Positions 1 through 7,415 of a DNA stretch of 43,305 nucleotides are shown here, piece after piece. The notes under the pieces are model-generated. The model saw nothing but the letters and a program-made list of their open reading frames with translations. It did no database searches and was not told where the DNA came from. Numbering within the stretch: the stretch's first letter is position 1; every line of letters begins with the position of its first letter. A program made the position numbers and the translations under genes. The stretch comes from Oscillospiraceae bacterium. Its GTDB lineage: Bacteria; Bacillota; Clostridia; Oscillospirales; Oscillospiraceae. The DNA lies in contig JAEDIZ010000009.1 of the NCBI GenBank assembly GCA_016296635.1, positions 1 to 43,305 on the forward strand, read 5' to 3'.

Positions 1-2
1 TC

Positions 3-437
3 GGCTGCCTGATGCTGGGCAACCTCTTCCGTGAGTGCGGCGTCACCGACAGACTGAGCGACACCGTTCAGAATGCGCTGATGAACATCGTCACCATCAT
101 GCTCTCCACTTCCGTTGGCGCAACCATGGTTGCTTCCAACTTCCTGAAGATCGAAACTCTGAAGATCATCTTCCTCGGTCTGGTTGCATTCGGTATCTCC
201 ACCGCCGGCGGTCTGCTGGGCGGCAACCTGATGTGCAAGCTCTCCGGCAAGAAGGTCAACCCGCTGATCGGTTCCGCGGGCGTTTCTGCAGTTCCGATGG
301 CTGCGCGTGTTTCCCAGATGGTCGGTCAGAAGGCCAACCCCTCCAACTTCCTGCTCATGCACGCTATGGGCCCGAATGTGGCAGGTGTTATCGGTTCCGC
401 AATTGCTGCAGGTTTCTTGCTCGCAGTTTTCGGATAA
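3..437 (+). CDS. Sodium ion-translocating decarboxylase beta subunit, C-terminal part (5' end outside window)
   Basis: The reading frame is open from the window edge to a TAA at 435-437, so only the last ~144 residues are seen. The sequence is highly hydrophobic, with Gly/Ala-rich membrane segments. It carries the C-terminal family signature around NPLIGSAGVSAVPMAARV and ends with HAMGPNVAGVIGSA. In this family (OadB, GcdB, MmdB) the beta subunit is the integral membrane part that couples decarboxylation of a carboxybiotin to Na+ export. Which decarboxylase this belongs to (oxaloacetate, glutaconyl-CoA or methylmalonyl-CoA) cannot be told from this fragment. A strong terminator follows 24 bases after the stop, so it is the last gene of its operon. 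Confidence 0.9.
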   Translation, partial: GCLMLGNLFRECGVTDRLSDTVQNALMNIVTIMLSTSVGATMVASNFLKIETLKIIFLGLVAFGISTAGGLLGGNLMCKLSGKKVNPLIGSAGVSAVPMAARVSQMVGQKANPSNFLLMHAMGPNVAGVIGSAIAAGFLLAVFG

Positions 438-460
438 GATCAATTCCGACACAACAAAAC

Positions 461-503
461 AAAATCCCGGACAGCAGAAGAATCTGCTGCCCGGGATTTT
501 TTA
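461..503 (+). terminator. Rho-independent terminator of the decarboxylase operon
   Basis: The arms AAATCCCGG-A-CAGCAG and CTGCTG-C-CCGGGATTT form a long stem with one mismatch around a short loop, followed by a T-run (497-502). It lies 24 bases after the decarboxylase stop codon. Confidence 0.85.
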
Positions 504-518
504 TATTTTGGGTGTTTG

Positions 519-622
519 GCGGGACGGCGGACGCGCAATGCGCGCCCCTACAGTGTCTTGCCGGTTCTTCGTATGGAATGTCGGCGGCGGGGGCAAGCCC
601 CCGCCCTACGGATTCCGGTGAA
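519..622. repeat. Dispersed GC-rich hairpin repeat with CCCTAC(GG) ends
   Basis: Two hairpin units in tandem each end in CCCTAC: a GCGCAATGCGCGCC type unit, then GGCGGGGGCAAGCCCCCGCC followed by CCCTACGG. The same construction recurs at 6114-6197, 8290-8545 and (inverted) near 23070. It lies in the space between the convergent decarboxylase and HIT-like genes. No T-run follows, so it does not look like a terminator. Confidence 0.7.
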
Positions 623-633
623 GTATGCGGCGT

Positions 634-1131
634 TCAGAGGCCCCAGGCGGAAAGGGCAAAGCGCGGTGTTTCGGCGAGGCGCTCCAACTCTTCGCGGATG
701 GCAGCCAGGTCCTCCTGCGTGAAGGGTTCAAAGCCGTCATAGAAGCCGGTTTTGCGGTTCGGGAAAACCAGCGCTTCACCCCAGGTCTGTGTCTTACTGT
801 CAACGGTGCGGCCGTATAGGTGGATATGGAAAGCGGGGCGGGAGCCGGTTTGGAACGCCCAGTTGCCGTTTTCCTGATAGTTGATGCGTGCGATCTTCAC
901 GCCGCGTTTTTCCATGGCGGTGACCATGGCCTCGCCGGCCATGACGGAAAGACGCATGGCTTCAATGGCTTCGCGGGGAGAAAAATCCGTGCGGTCGGAA
1001 AAATACTTCTCTTTGGAACGGATATAGAGATGGCCGCCGTCTTCTCTCGGGATGTGCGGCTGAGAAGGACAGCCGAGCTTGAAGGTTTCGGTTTCGTAGA
1101 CGACCGTATCATGGAAAACAACGTCGGACAT
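634..1131 (-). CDS. HIT-like (histidine triad) family protein with degenerate triad
   Basis: The protein has 165 residues. The start ATG at 1131 is preceded by CAGGAG at a good distance; an in-frame ATG 30 bases further upstream lacks a ribosome site. The layout (GGHLYI near residue 32, a helical ~40-residue stretch, INYQENGNW, then PAFHIHLYGR) matches the HIT fold, where the usual motif is P-H-x-H-x-H. Here the first His of the triad is Ala, while the middle His and the last, nucleophile-position His are kept. HIT proteins hydrolyse or transfer nucleotidyl groups, but the substrate here is unknown. It lies just downstream of rubrerythrin and is separated from it by a hairpin. Assignment rests on motif layout only. 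Confidence 0.6.
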   Translation of the reverse strand: MSDVVFHDTVVYETETFKLGCPSQPHIPREDGGHLYIRSKEKYFSDRTDFSPREAIEAMRLSVMAGEAMVTAMEKRGVKIARINYQENGNWAFQTGSRPAFHIHLYGRTVDSKTQTWGEALVFPNRKTGFYDGFEPFTQEDLAAIREELERLAETPRFALSAWGL

Positions 1132-1145
1132 AATACACTCCTGAC

Positions 1146-1184
1146 AAAATGCAGGCTGCACGAAACCCGTGCGGCCTGCATTTT
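1146..1184 (-). terminator. Hairpin terminator between rubrerythrin and the HIT-like gene
   Basis: The arms TGCAGGCTGCAC and GTGCGGCCTGCA (one G-T type mismatch) are flanked by AAAA and TTTTCTTTTT. Read on the minus strand it follows the rubrerythrin stop by 4 bases and ends in TTTT, so it should reduce read-through into the HIT-like gene. The longer T-run is on the plus strand, so it may work both ways. Confidence 0.65.
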
Positions 1185-1188
1185 CTTT

Positions 1189-1728
1189 TTAATAATTTTC
1201 GGGCTTGAGCTGGAAATATGCCTGCGGATGGGCGCAGATGGGGCAGACCTGCGGGGCGTTTTTGCCGATGACGATATGGCCGCAGTTGGAGCACTGCCAG
1301 ATGCACTCGCCGTCGCGGGAGAAGACGATGCCGCCTTCGATGTTGGCAAGGAGCTTGCGGTAACGCTCTTCATGTTCCTTTTCGATCTTGCCGACGCCTT
1401 CAAAGAGGGATGCGATGTGGTCAAAGCCTTCTTCGCGGGCTTCTGCGGCAAATTTCGCATACATATCCGTCCACTCGTAGTTTTCGCCGTCGGCTGCGTC
1501 CTTCAGGTTCTCGATGGTATCGGGAACAGCGCCGTCATGCAGAAGCTTAAACCAGATTTTTGCGTGCTCCTTTTCATTGCCTGCGGTCTCTTCAAAGAGA
1601 TTGCCGATCTGCACGTAGCCTTCTTTTTTGGCCTTGGAGGCATAGTAGCCGTATTTGTTGTAAGCCTGGGATTCACCTGCGAATGCGGTACGCAGGTTCT
1701 GTTCGGTTTTGCTGCCTTTGAGTTCCAT
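1189..1728 (-). CDS. rbr: Rubrerythrin
   Basis: This 179-residue protein has an N-terminal ferritin-like four-helix diiron domain and a C-terminal rubredoxin-like domain. The diiron ligands sit in the pattern AFAGESQA (E near residue 17), ETAGNEKEHA (ExxxxExxH) and, later, GVGKIEKEHEERY (second ExxH). The FeS(Cys)4 site is CSNCGH...CPICAH near the C-terminus. Rubrerythrins reduce hydrogen peroxide to water with electrons from NADH-linked reductases and are the usual peroxide defence of strict anaerobes in the cytoplasm. The start at 1728 is set by AAGGAG eight bases upstream; two codons further up lies another in-frame ATG with no fitting ribosome site. Monocistronic by its own promoter and hairpin. 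Confidence 0.95.
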   Translation of the reverse strand: MELKGSKTEQNLRTAFAGESQAYNKYGYYASKAKKEGYVQIGNLFEETAGNEKEHAKIWFKLLHDGAVPDTIENLKDAADGENYEWTDMYAKFAAEAREEGFDHIASLFEGVGKIEKEHEERYRKLLANIEGGIVFSRDGECIWQCSNCGHIVIGKNAPQVCPICAHPQAYFQLKPENY

Positions 1729-1765
1729 AAATAACACTCCTTCATATTATGAATTCAATAAATAC

Positions 1766-1774
1766 AGTATAGCA
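1766..1774 (-). promoter_or_regulatory. Probable extended -10 promoter of rubrerythrin
   Basis: On the minus strand the sequence reads TGC-TATACT, an extended -10 (TGn plus five of six bases of TATAAT), in an AT-rich stretch about 38 bases before the start codon. No good -35 is seen, as expected for this promoter type. Confidence 0.5.
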
Positions 1775-1811
1775 CATTTTCAAGAAAAAGATGAAAAAAA
1801 TATGTGAACGA

Positions 1812-2987
1812 TCAGAGAATCTGCAGAATGTGTCCCTTGAGATAGAGAGAACCGGCAGCGCTGAGAGAGGCGGCATGGTCGCGCGACTGCATGAGAAGCT
1901 CCAGAAGCCTTGCGTCGCGGCCTGCATCCTGCGCCGCTTCGCGCAGCATCTTCAGAAACAGCTCCGGCGTCATGAACTGGCTGCAGGAGCAGGAAACAAG
2001 GAAGCCGCCGGGCTTGACCATCTTCATGCAGCGCAGGTTCAGCTCCTTATAACCGCGGTAGGCGGAATCGATGACCTTTTTGCTCTTGGCAAAGGCGGGC
2101 GGATCGCAGATGACGAGGTCATACTGTCTGCCCTCATCGGAATAGGCCTTGGCGAGATCGAAGACATTGGCGCAGGTGGTGGTGATCTTTTCGGATACAC
2201 CGTTCAGCGCGGCGTTGCGGCGGACGAGGCAAAGCGCTTCCTCGGAAACATCCACGGATTCCACCAAATCTGCGCCGTAGAGTGCGGCATGGATGGAGAA
2301 GCCGCCGGTGCAGCAGCAAAGATCCAGCACGGAGCCTTTGCAGTAGGGACGGATGCGGCCGCGGTTTTCCTGCTGATCGAGGAAATGACCGGTCTTCTGC
2401 CCGTTGGGGATGGAGGCGAGCATACGGGCATCATGCTCGATGATTTCGATCTCATCGGGAACGCTGCCGTAGACGCAGCCCTTTTGTTGGGCAAGGCCTT
2501 CCTTTTCGCGGACGGCAAGGTCGTTGCGTTCGTAGATGCCCTTGGGGGAAAACAGCTCGGCAAGGATGGAAATGATGTCTTCTTTCCATTGCTCGATGCC
2601 GAGAGAGACAGTTTGGAAAGAAAGATAATCGGAGAATTTATCCACCGTCAGGCCGGGAAGACCGTCCGATTCGCCGAAAACCACACGGCAGGAATCAGAA
2701 AAGCCGAGCGCTTTGCGGGTGTTCCAGGCGCGCTCGATGCGTCTGCGGAAAAAATCGCGGTCGACGGTTTCCGTCTGATCGAGCGTCAGGATGCGGACGG
2801 TGATCTTGGATTTGGAATTGAAATAGCCCCGGGCAAGAAAATGCTGGCGGGAATCAAGTACATCAACAAGGCCACCGTCTGTGCAGGTATCATCGGCCCA
2901 GTCGATCTGGTTATCGTAGATCCAGAGAGAGCCGGCACGGACGGATGCGTCCTCGCCGCGGCGAAGGGCAAGCTGCGGAAGTGACAT
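1812..2987 (-). CDS. Class I SAM-dependent rRNA (cytosine-5) methyltransferase, RlmI family
   Basis: This is a 391-residue protein of the COG1092/RlmI type. It has an N-terminal PUA-like RNA-binding domain (about residues 1-75), a linker, and a C-terminal Rossmann methyltransferase. Visible motifs are QKTGHFLDQQENR (197-209), the SAM-binding VLDLCCCTGGFS (220-231), SVDVSEEAL, and the catalytic-site CDPPAFAKSK (294-303). RlmI-type enzymes put a methyl group on C5 of a cytosine in 23S rRNA; the exact site in this organism is not known. The ATG at 2987 has AAGGAGG upstream, and this ribosome site lies inside the last codons of the MATE gene. The two genes are 3 bases apart and clearly one operon. 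Confidence 0.9.
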   Translation of the reverse strand: MSLPQLALRRGEDASVRAGSLWIYDNQIDWADDTCTDGGLVDVLDSRQHFLARGYFNSKSKITVRILTLDQTETVDRDFFRRRIERAWNTRKALGFSDSCRVVFGESDGLPGLTVDKFSDYLSFQTVSLGIEQWKEDIISILAELFSPKGIYERNDLAVREKEGLAQQKGCVYGSVPDEIEIIEHDARMLASIPNGQKTGHFLDQQENRGRIRPYCKGSVLDLCCCTGGFSIHAALYGADLVESVDVSEEALCLVRRNAALNGVSEKITTTCANVFDLAKAYSDEGRQYDLVICDPPAFAKSKKVIDSAYRGYKELNLRCMKMVKPGGFLVSCSCSQFMTPELFLKMLREAAQDAGRDARLLELLMQSRDHAASLSAAGSLYLKGHILQIL

Positions 2988-2990
2988 GGA

Positions 2991-4364
2991 TCACTCCTCC
3001 TTTACTGGAGATTGCGGGAGACTGCGGAAAATGGAAATCAAAGAGAAAATCGCGGCAACGGCGAGGACAAATTCCGCCACCGGCTGCGCGTAGGCAAGGC
3101 CGTAAAGCGGGAACAGACGGTTCAGAAGGAAGAGCGCGGGAATTTCCAAAACGATTTTGCGCAGAACGGCAAAAACAAAAGAGCGCTTACCCATGCCGCA
3201 GGCCTGAAAAACGGCGACGGCGAGGAAATCCATACACAGGAAGGGCAGGCACAGACTCATGCCGCGCAGAAAGCGCGTGCCGTAGGCGATGATCTGCTCA
3301 TTTTTCATGAACATCGCGGTGATGTTTCCGGGGAACAATGCGAAAAGCACGGTGACGAGAACCATGAAGGAGATCGACAGTTTGGCGGAATAGGTGACGG
3401 AGCGCTTCAGACGCTCGGAATTTCCGCCGGAATAATTATAGCTGATGAGCGGCATGATGCCCTGCGTGATGCCCATGGAAACATAGAGCGGAATCATGCT
3501 GACCTTATGGGAGATGCCCATGGCGGAAACGGCCTCGGAGCCGAAGGCGGAGGTGAAATTATTCAGAACGGTCATGCCGGTCACATTCAGAAGGTTCTGA
3601 ATGGAGGCGGGAATGCCGACACCGCAGACGTCCGCGACGATTTTTTTCTGCAGGCGGAACTGCCGGGGATCGATACAGACGAAGGTCTTGCCGCGCTTGA
3701 CCAGCAGGAACACAAAGAAGTAGAGGCAGGCGGCACAGTTGGAAAGGAAGGTCGCAAAGCCTGCGCCGGCGGCGCCCATGCCGAGACCCCAGGGGAGAAT
3801 GAAGAACGGGTCGAGTATGATATTCAGAAGGCAGCCGGACATGGCACCGATGGAGGCGTGCAGGCTCGAACCCTCCGAACGGACAAGATATGCCATGACA
3901 ACATTCAAGATGGCGGGCATGGCACCGCAGATGACTGTCCAGAAGAGGTAATCCCGGGTGGCATCCAGATTTTCCGGCTTTGCGCCAAGAAGATGCAGCA
4001 GCGGAGAAGCGAACACGGCAACCAGCAGACTGAACAGCGCTCCGCAAAGCGCAGAACACCAGAAGCCGAAGGCGGAGGCCCGGGTGACGGTTTCATAATC
4101 CTTACGGCCGAGGGCACGGCTCATCAGACTGGAGGTGCCGACACCGAAAAGATTATTGACGGCGTTGAATGCCAGCAGCACCGGTGCGGCCAGCGTGACG
4201 GCGGAGTTCTGAATGGGATCATTCACAAGGCCGACAAACCAGGTGTCCGCCAGATTATACAGAACCATGACCAGCGTGGCAAGGACTGTCGGCACCGCAA
4301 GGGTCATGACCGCCTTCGGGATGGGCATGGATTCAAAAAGTTCGTTTTTTGCAGTCGGATTCAT
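2991..4364 (-). CDS. MATE family multidrug/cation antiporter
   Basis: This 457-residue protein has about twelve hydrophobic segments in two homologous halves, as in MATE (DinF/NorM-like) exporters, which expel cationic or amphipathic compounds in exchange for Na+ or H+. The typical opening is present: PKAVMTLAVPTVLATLVMVLYNLADTWF (residues ~15-42, read as motif). The second half opens with VCGVGIPASIQNLL and GMTVLNNF. It is the first gene of a two-gene operon with the rRNA methyltransferase. It reads away from the phage-type operon that begins 166 bases upstream of its start codon. Substrate cannot be predicted. Confidence 0.93.
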   Translation of the reverse strand: MNPTAKNELFESMPIPKAVMTLAVPTVLATLVMVLYNLADTWFVGLVNDPIQNSAVTLAAPVLLAFNAVNNLFGVGTSSLMSRALGRKDYETVTRASAFGFWCSALCGALFSLLVAVFASPLLHLLGAKPENLDATRDYLFWTVICGAMPAILNVVMAYLVRSEGSSLHASIGAMSGCLLNIILDPFFILPWGLGMGAAGAGFATFLSNCAACLYFFVFLLVKRGKTFVCIDPRQFRLQKKIVADVCGVGIPASIQNLLNVTGMTVLNNFTSAFGSEAVSAMGISHKVSMIPLYVSMGITQGIMPLISYNYSGGNSERLKRSVTYSAKLSISFMVLVTVLFALFPGNITAMFMKNEQIIAYGTRFLRGMSLCLPFLCMDFLAVAVFQACGMGKRSFVFAVLRKIVLEIPALFLLNRLFPLYGLAYAQPVAEFVLAVAAIFSLISIFRSLPQSPVKEE

Positions 4365-4409
4365 GAAAACGCCTCGATTTCAAAGGTTCGCGGAAAAAAG
4401 ACTGTGTCC

Positions 4410-4438
4410 ATTATATCGGCAATGGGCTGCGATTGCAA
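4410..4438 (-). promoter_or_regulatory. Sigma-A-type promoter of the MATE-methyltransferase operon
   Basis: On the minus strand TTGCAA (4433-4438) and a perfect TATAAT (4410-4415) are 17 bases apart, about 46 bases before the MATE start codon. Confidence 0.75.
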
Positions 4439-4472
4439 GCTGCGGAAAATTGAAGAGAAAAAAGATTTTTTT

Positions 4473-4509
4473 GAAAAGTTGCTGTTTACACAGCAACTTT
4501 TCTGTTTTT
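4473..4509 (+). terminator. Strong hairpin terminator directly upstream of the phage-type operon
   Basis: A perfect 12-bp stem (GAAAAGTTGCTG / CAGCAACTTTTC) with a 6-base loop is followed by TGTTTTT. It lies 22 bases before the first phage-type gene and points into it. It has A/T on both sides, so it could also stop minus-strand transcripts. No promoter is visible between it and the first gene, so expression of the operon may need read-through or antitermination. Confidence 0.7.
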
Positions 4510-4530
4510 GAGGGGAAAGGGTGAAGGGAA

Positions 4531-4833
4531 GTGAAGCGGATGCCGGAAAAGGCGTCTGATCTGGAACGGGCGAGAAAGCAGCTGCGAAAATGGGCCTTCG
4601 GAAAGGCCAATGATTGGGTGAAGCTGGTACTGGACGAAAATGCGGACATCAGCAGACTGGATCTTTCCATGCTGACGGAGTTCAAACGCGACAAAAACGG
4701 GAGCATTCAGGTCAAGCTGCTGGACAGACTGCAGGCGGTGGAAAAATTGCTGGAGCTTTCCGAAGGCGGCGATGAAGCGGCGGCGCAGTTTCTGAGTGCG
4801 CTTCTGACGGGAGCGGCAGAAGATGAAGCCTGA
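4531..4833 (+). CDS. Putative small terminase subunit
   Basis: This is a 100-residue, mostly helical, charged protein with no motif I recognise. The call rests on position: it overlaps the large terminase gene by 11 bases, and small terminase subunits (XtmA/TerS) sit there in PBSX-like phages, where they bind DNA and hand it to the large subunit. It is shorter than most TerS proteins and lacks a clear helix-turn-helix, so it could instead be a remnant or another packaging helper. The start is either GTG at 4531 (with GGGGAAAGG about 10 bases upstream) or ATG at 4540 (with GAAGGGA about 10 bases upstream). Confidence 0.6.
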   Translation: MKRMPEKASDLERARKQLRKWAFGKANDWVKLVLDENADISRLDLSMLTEFKRDKNGSIQVKLLDRLQAVEKLLELSEGGDEAAAQFLSALLTGAAEDEA

Positions 4834-6076
4834 GTTTTCAAAAAAACAGCGGCTGGTGATGACCTGGTGGATGCCGAAAAGCAGGCACTGCGGCCACGAG
4901 GCTATCATCTGCGACGGGGCAGTCCGCTCCGGCAAGACCGTGGCACTGAGCATGGGCTTCTTCCTTTGGGCCATGAGCTGCTTTTCGGAAAAACGATTTG
5001 CATTATGCGGCAGGACGGTGGGCAGTATCCGCAGAAATCTGCTGCCGGAGATTGTGCCGCGGCTGGAGGAGCTGGGCATGCAGGTGCGGCTGCATCAGAC
5101 GCAGAATCTGCTGCGGGTGCGCTTCGGCGGAAGAGAAAACAGCTTTTTTCTCTTCGGCGGCAAGGATGAGGCCTCCGCCGCGCTGATTCAGGGCATCACG
5201 CTGGCGGGGGTTCTGATGGATGAGGTGGTTCTGATGCCGCGCTCATTTGTGGAGCAGGCCTGCGCCAGATGCTCCGTGGAGGGAAGCAGAATCTGGTTTT
5301 CCTGCAATCCCGAAGGGCCGCAGCATTGGTTCTATAAAGAATGGATTCTGAAGGCAGAGGAAAAGAACTGCCTGTACGTGCATTTTACGATGCGGGACAA
5401 CCCATCCCTTTCGGCGGCAACGCTGCTGCGCTATAAGCGACTTTACAGCGGAGCCTTTTACCGGCGGTTCGTGCTGGGACAATGGGTCTGCGCGGAGGGG
5501 CGGGTCTACGATTTTTATGATGCGTCGCAGGCGGTTCCTGCCCCGAAGGGGCTATATGACGAATGGGTCATTTCCTGCGACTACGGAACGGTGAATCCGG
5601 CTTCCTTCGGACTTTGGGGCAGACTGGACGGGGTCTGGTATCGGGTGAAGGAGTTTTACTTCGACTCGAAGCGCGAGGGCAGGCAGATGACGGATGCGGA
5701 ATATGAAAAGGCGCTGCGGGAGCTTGCCGGGGAACGGACGATCCGGCAGGTGATCGTTGACCCGTCGGCGGCGAGCTTTCTCGAGGTTCTGCGCCGGGCG
5801 GGATGGAGGGTGCGAAAAGCGGACAACGATGTGCTTTCCGGCATCCGGAAAACGGCGGACTGTCTGAAAGAGGGCAGGATCGTGATCTGCGACAGCTGCA
5901 CCGACTGTCTGCGGGAGATGGAGCTTTACGTCTGGCAGGACGGGAGCGGAAAAGACCGGGTGGTCAAGAAAAACGATCACGCGATGGACGATATGCGGTA
6001 CTTCGTGACGGGCATGCTGCAAGGGCCGGAGGCGATTGCGGTATGCAGCGTGGCGAGAAGGACGGGCGGAAGCTGA
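4823..6076 (+). CDS. Phage terminase large subunit (PBSX/XtmB type)
   Basis: This 417-residue protein has both halves of a packaging motor. The ATPase half has Walker A GAVRSGKT (32-39) and Walker B VLMDE (130-134). The nuclease half has SCDYGT (251-256), VIVDPSAASF (around 311) and HAMDDMRYF (around 386), which supply the metal-binding Asp residues of the RNase H-like fold. It cuts concatemeric or genomic DNA and drives it into the prohead through the portal. Length and motifs look complete, so there is no sign of decay. It starts inside the end of the preceding gene, with GGGAGCGG upstream. Confidence 0.93.
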   Translation: MKPEFSKKQRLVMTWWMPKSRHCGHEAIICDGAVRSGKTVALSMGFFLWAMSCFSEKRFALCGRTVGSIRRNLLPEIVPRLEELGMQVRLHQTQNLLRVRFGGRENSFFLFGGKDEASAALIQGITLAGVLMDEVVLMPRSFVEQACARCSVEGSRIWFSCNPEGPQHWFYKEWILKAEEKNCLYVHFTMRDNPSLSAATLLRYKRLYSGAFYRRFVLGQWVCAEGRVYDFYDASQAVPAPKGLYDEWVISCDYGTVNPASFGLWGRLDGVWYRVKEFYFDSKREGRQMTDAEYEKALRELAGERTIRQVIVDPSAASFLEVLRRAGWRVRKADNDVLSGIRKTADCLKEGRIVICDSCTDCLREMELYVWQDGSGKDRVVKKNDHAMDDMRYFVTGMLQGPEAIAVCSVARRTGGS

Positions 6077-6281
6077 CACATCGGTGTGGTATCGCTGCTG
6101 CAAAACACCATGCCTCTGTAGGGGCGGGCATCGCCCGCCCGGATATGCTGCAAATCTGGAAACGGCTGCGGCAAGGGCAAGCCCTTGCCCTACAGAGCGC
6201 GCCGGATCGGCGCGGTAATGGCAGATTATTTGAAATGCGTCAGGAAATCAATGCAATTTTTTGTTTGAAAGAGGTGCAAGG
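6077..6281 (+). other. Spacer with repeat between terminase and portal genes
   Basis: These 205 bases separate two genes that are normally adjacent. They hold the 84-bp repeat at 6114-6197 and otherwise no gene. The portal ribosome site (GAGGTG) is at its end. Confidence 0.6.
6114..6197. repeat. 84-bp MITE-like unit with 10-bp terminal inverted repeats
   Basis: The unit is bounded by CTCTGTAGGG and its inverse CCCTACAGAG. Inside are two strong hairpins, GGGCGGGC-ATC-GCCCGCCC near the left end and GGGCAAGCCCTTGCCC near the right end. The ends share the CCCTAC core with other intergenic repeats of this window, so it belongs to the host repeat family rather than to the phage. Confidence 0.7.
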
Positions 6282-7415
6282 ATGAAGAAAAAGGAACAAC
6301 AGGCCATCAGCTGTGCATCCCAGCTGCGCACCGCGCAGCAGCAGGACTTTTTATGGCACAGAACGATGGTTCCGGGGATCGGGCAGGAGACGGTTTACAG
6401 ACAGATGCGCAGCGCGATCCCTATTCTGGACGCCGCCATCGGAAAGCTCGTCCGGCTGACGGGCGGATTTCATGCGGAATGCGAAAACAAGGCGGCTGAG
6501 AAGCAGCTGCAGCAGTTTCTCAGAACTGTTCCCGTGGGCTACGGGCAGTACGGCATTGAGAATTTTCTGATGCCGTATCTGGACAGCCTGCTGATGTTCG
6601 GCCGGGCGCTGGGCGAGATGATGATCCCGGCAGACGGGACGCTGCTGCTTCGATGGGCGGATGCGACAAAATTTGAGATTTTGCCGGATGACGGCGGAAA
6701 CGACGTGTGCATCGGCGTGCGGAAGGGCACGCAGCTGCAACCGCTGCCGAGGCAGAAGCTGCTGCTGTTTTCCACATGGAATGCGGACACGGATCATCCT
6801 TACGGTACCTCGCTTTTTTACAGTATGCCGTTTCTGACGGACATCTTGATGAAAATTTACCGCACCATCGGAACCAACTGGGAGCGGGCAGGCAATGTGC
6901 GCTACGCCGTGACCTACAAACCGACCGATGGGGCGGACATGGCGTTTGCGAAGGAACGCGCACAGAGCATTGCGAGCGAGTGGTCCAACGCCATGCAGGA
7001 GGCAAGAGACGGCTCCGTGCGGGATTTCGTTTCCGTGGGAGATGTGCAGATCCGCGTGATCGGCTCGGACGGGCAGATCCTCGACTCCGAGGTGCCGGTA
7101 CGGCAGATTCTGGAGCAGCTGGTGGCAAAGACCGGGCTGCCGCCGTTCCTTTTCGGCCTTAGCTGGGCGGCGACGGAACGCATGGCAGCCCAGCAGACGG
7201 ATCTTCTGACCTCGGAGCTTTGGGCGATCCGCAGAAGCGTGCAGCCGGTTCTGGAAAAGATCTGCAGAACGTGGCTGCAGCTGCACGGCTGCGGCTGCGA
7301 GCCCGAGATCATTTGGGACGAGATCTCTTTGCAGGACATTGAAATGCAGGCCCACGCGGCGCTTTATCAGGCGCAGGCGGAGAGACTGCAGAAAGAACAG
7401 GAGGAAGAGGTATGA
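6282..7415 (+). CDS. Phage portal protein
   Basis: This is a 377-residue protein with portal-type features: DFLWHRTMVPG near the start, IPILDAAIGKLVRLTGGF, an Asn/Gly-rich central part with DHPYGTSLFY, then the long helical segment ILMKIYRTIGTNWERAG and a C-terminal stretch ending in a coiled, Gln/Glu-rich tail. Twelve copies normally form the ring through which DNA enters and leaves the head. The order (terminase, portal, protease, capsid) supports the call. The start is ATG 6282 with GAGGTG upstream; an upstream in-frame TTG at 6261 has no ribosome site. It overlaps the next gene by ATGA. Confidence 0.85.
   Translation: MKKKEQQAISCASQLRTAQQQDFLWHRTMVPGIGQETVYRQMRSAIPILDAAIGKLVRLTGGFHAECENKAAEKQLQQFLRTVPVGYGQYGIENFLMPYLDSLLMFGRALGEMMIPADGTLLLRWADATKFEILPDDGGNDVCIGVRKGTQLQPLPRQKLLLFSTWNADTDHPYGTSLFYSMPFLTDILMKIYRTIGTNWERAGNVRYAVTYKPTDGADMAFAKERAQSIASEWSNAMQEARDGSVRDFVSVGDVQIRVIGSDGQILDSEVPVRQILEQLVAKTGLPPFLFGLSWAATERMAAQQTDLLTSELWAIRRSVQPVLEKICRTWLQLHGCGCEPEIIWDEISLQDIEMQAHAALYQAQAERLQKEQEEEV

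Noticed and set aside
3012..4511. Plus-strand open frame of 499 codons opposite the MATE gene
   Set aside because: The product is charged and low in recognisable motifs, while the minus strand gives a complete 12-helix transporter with promoter.
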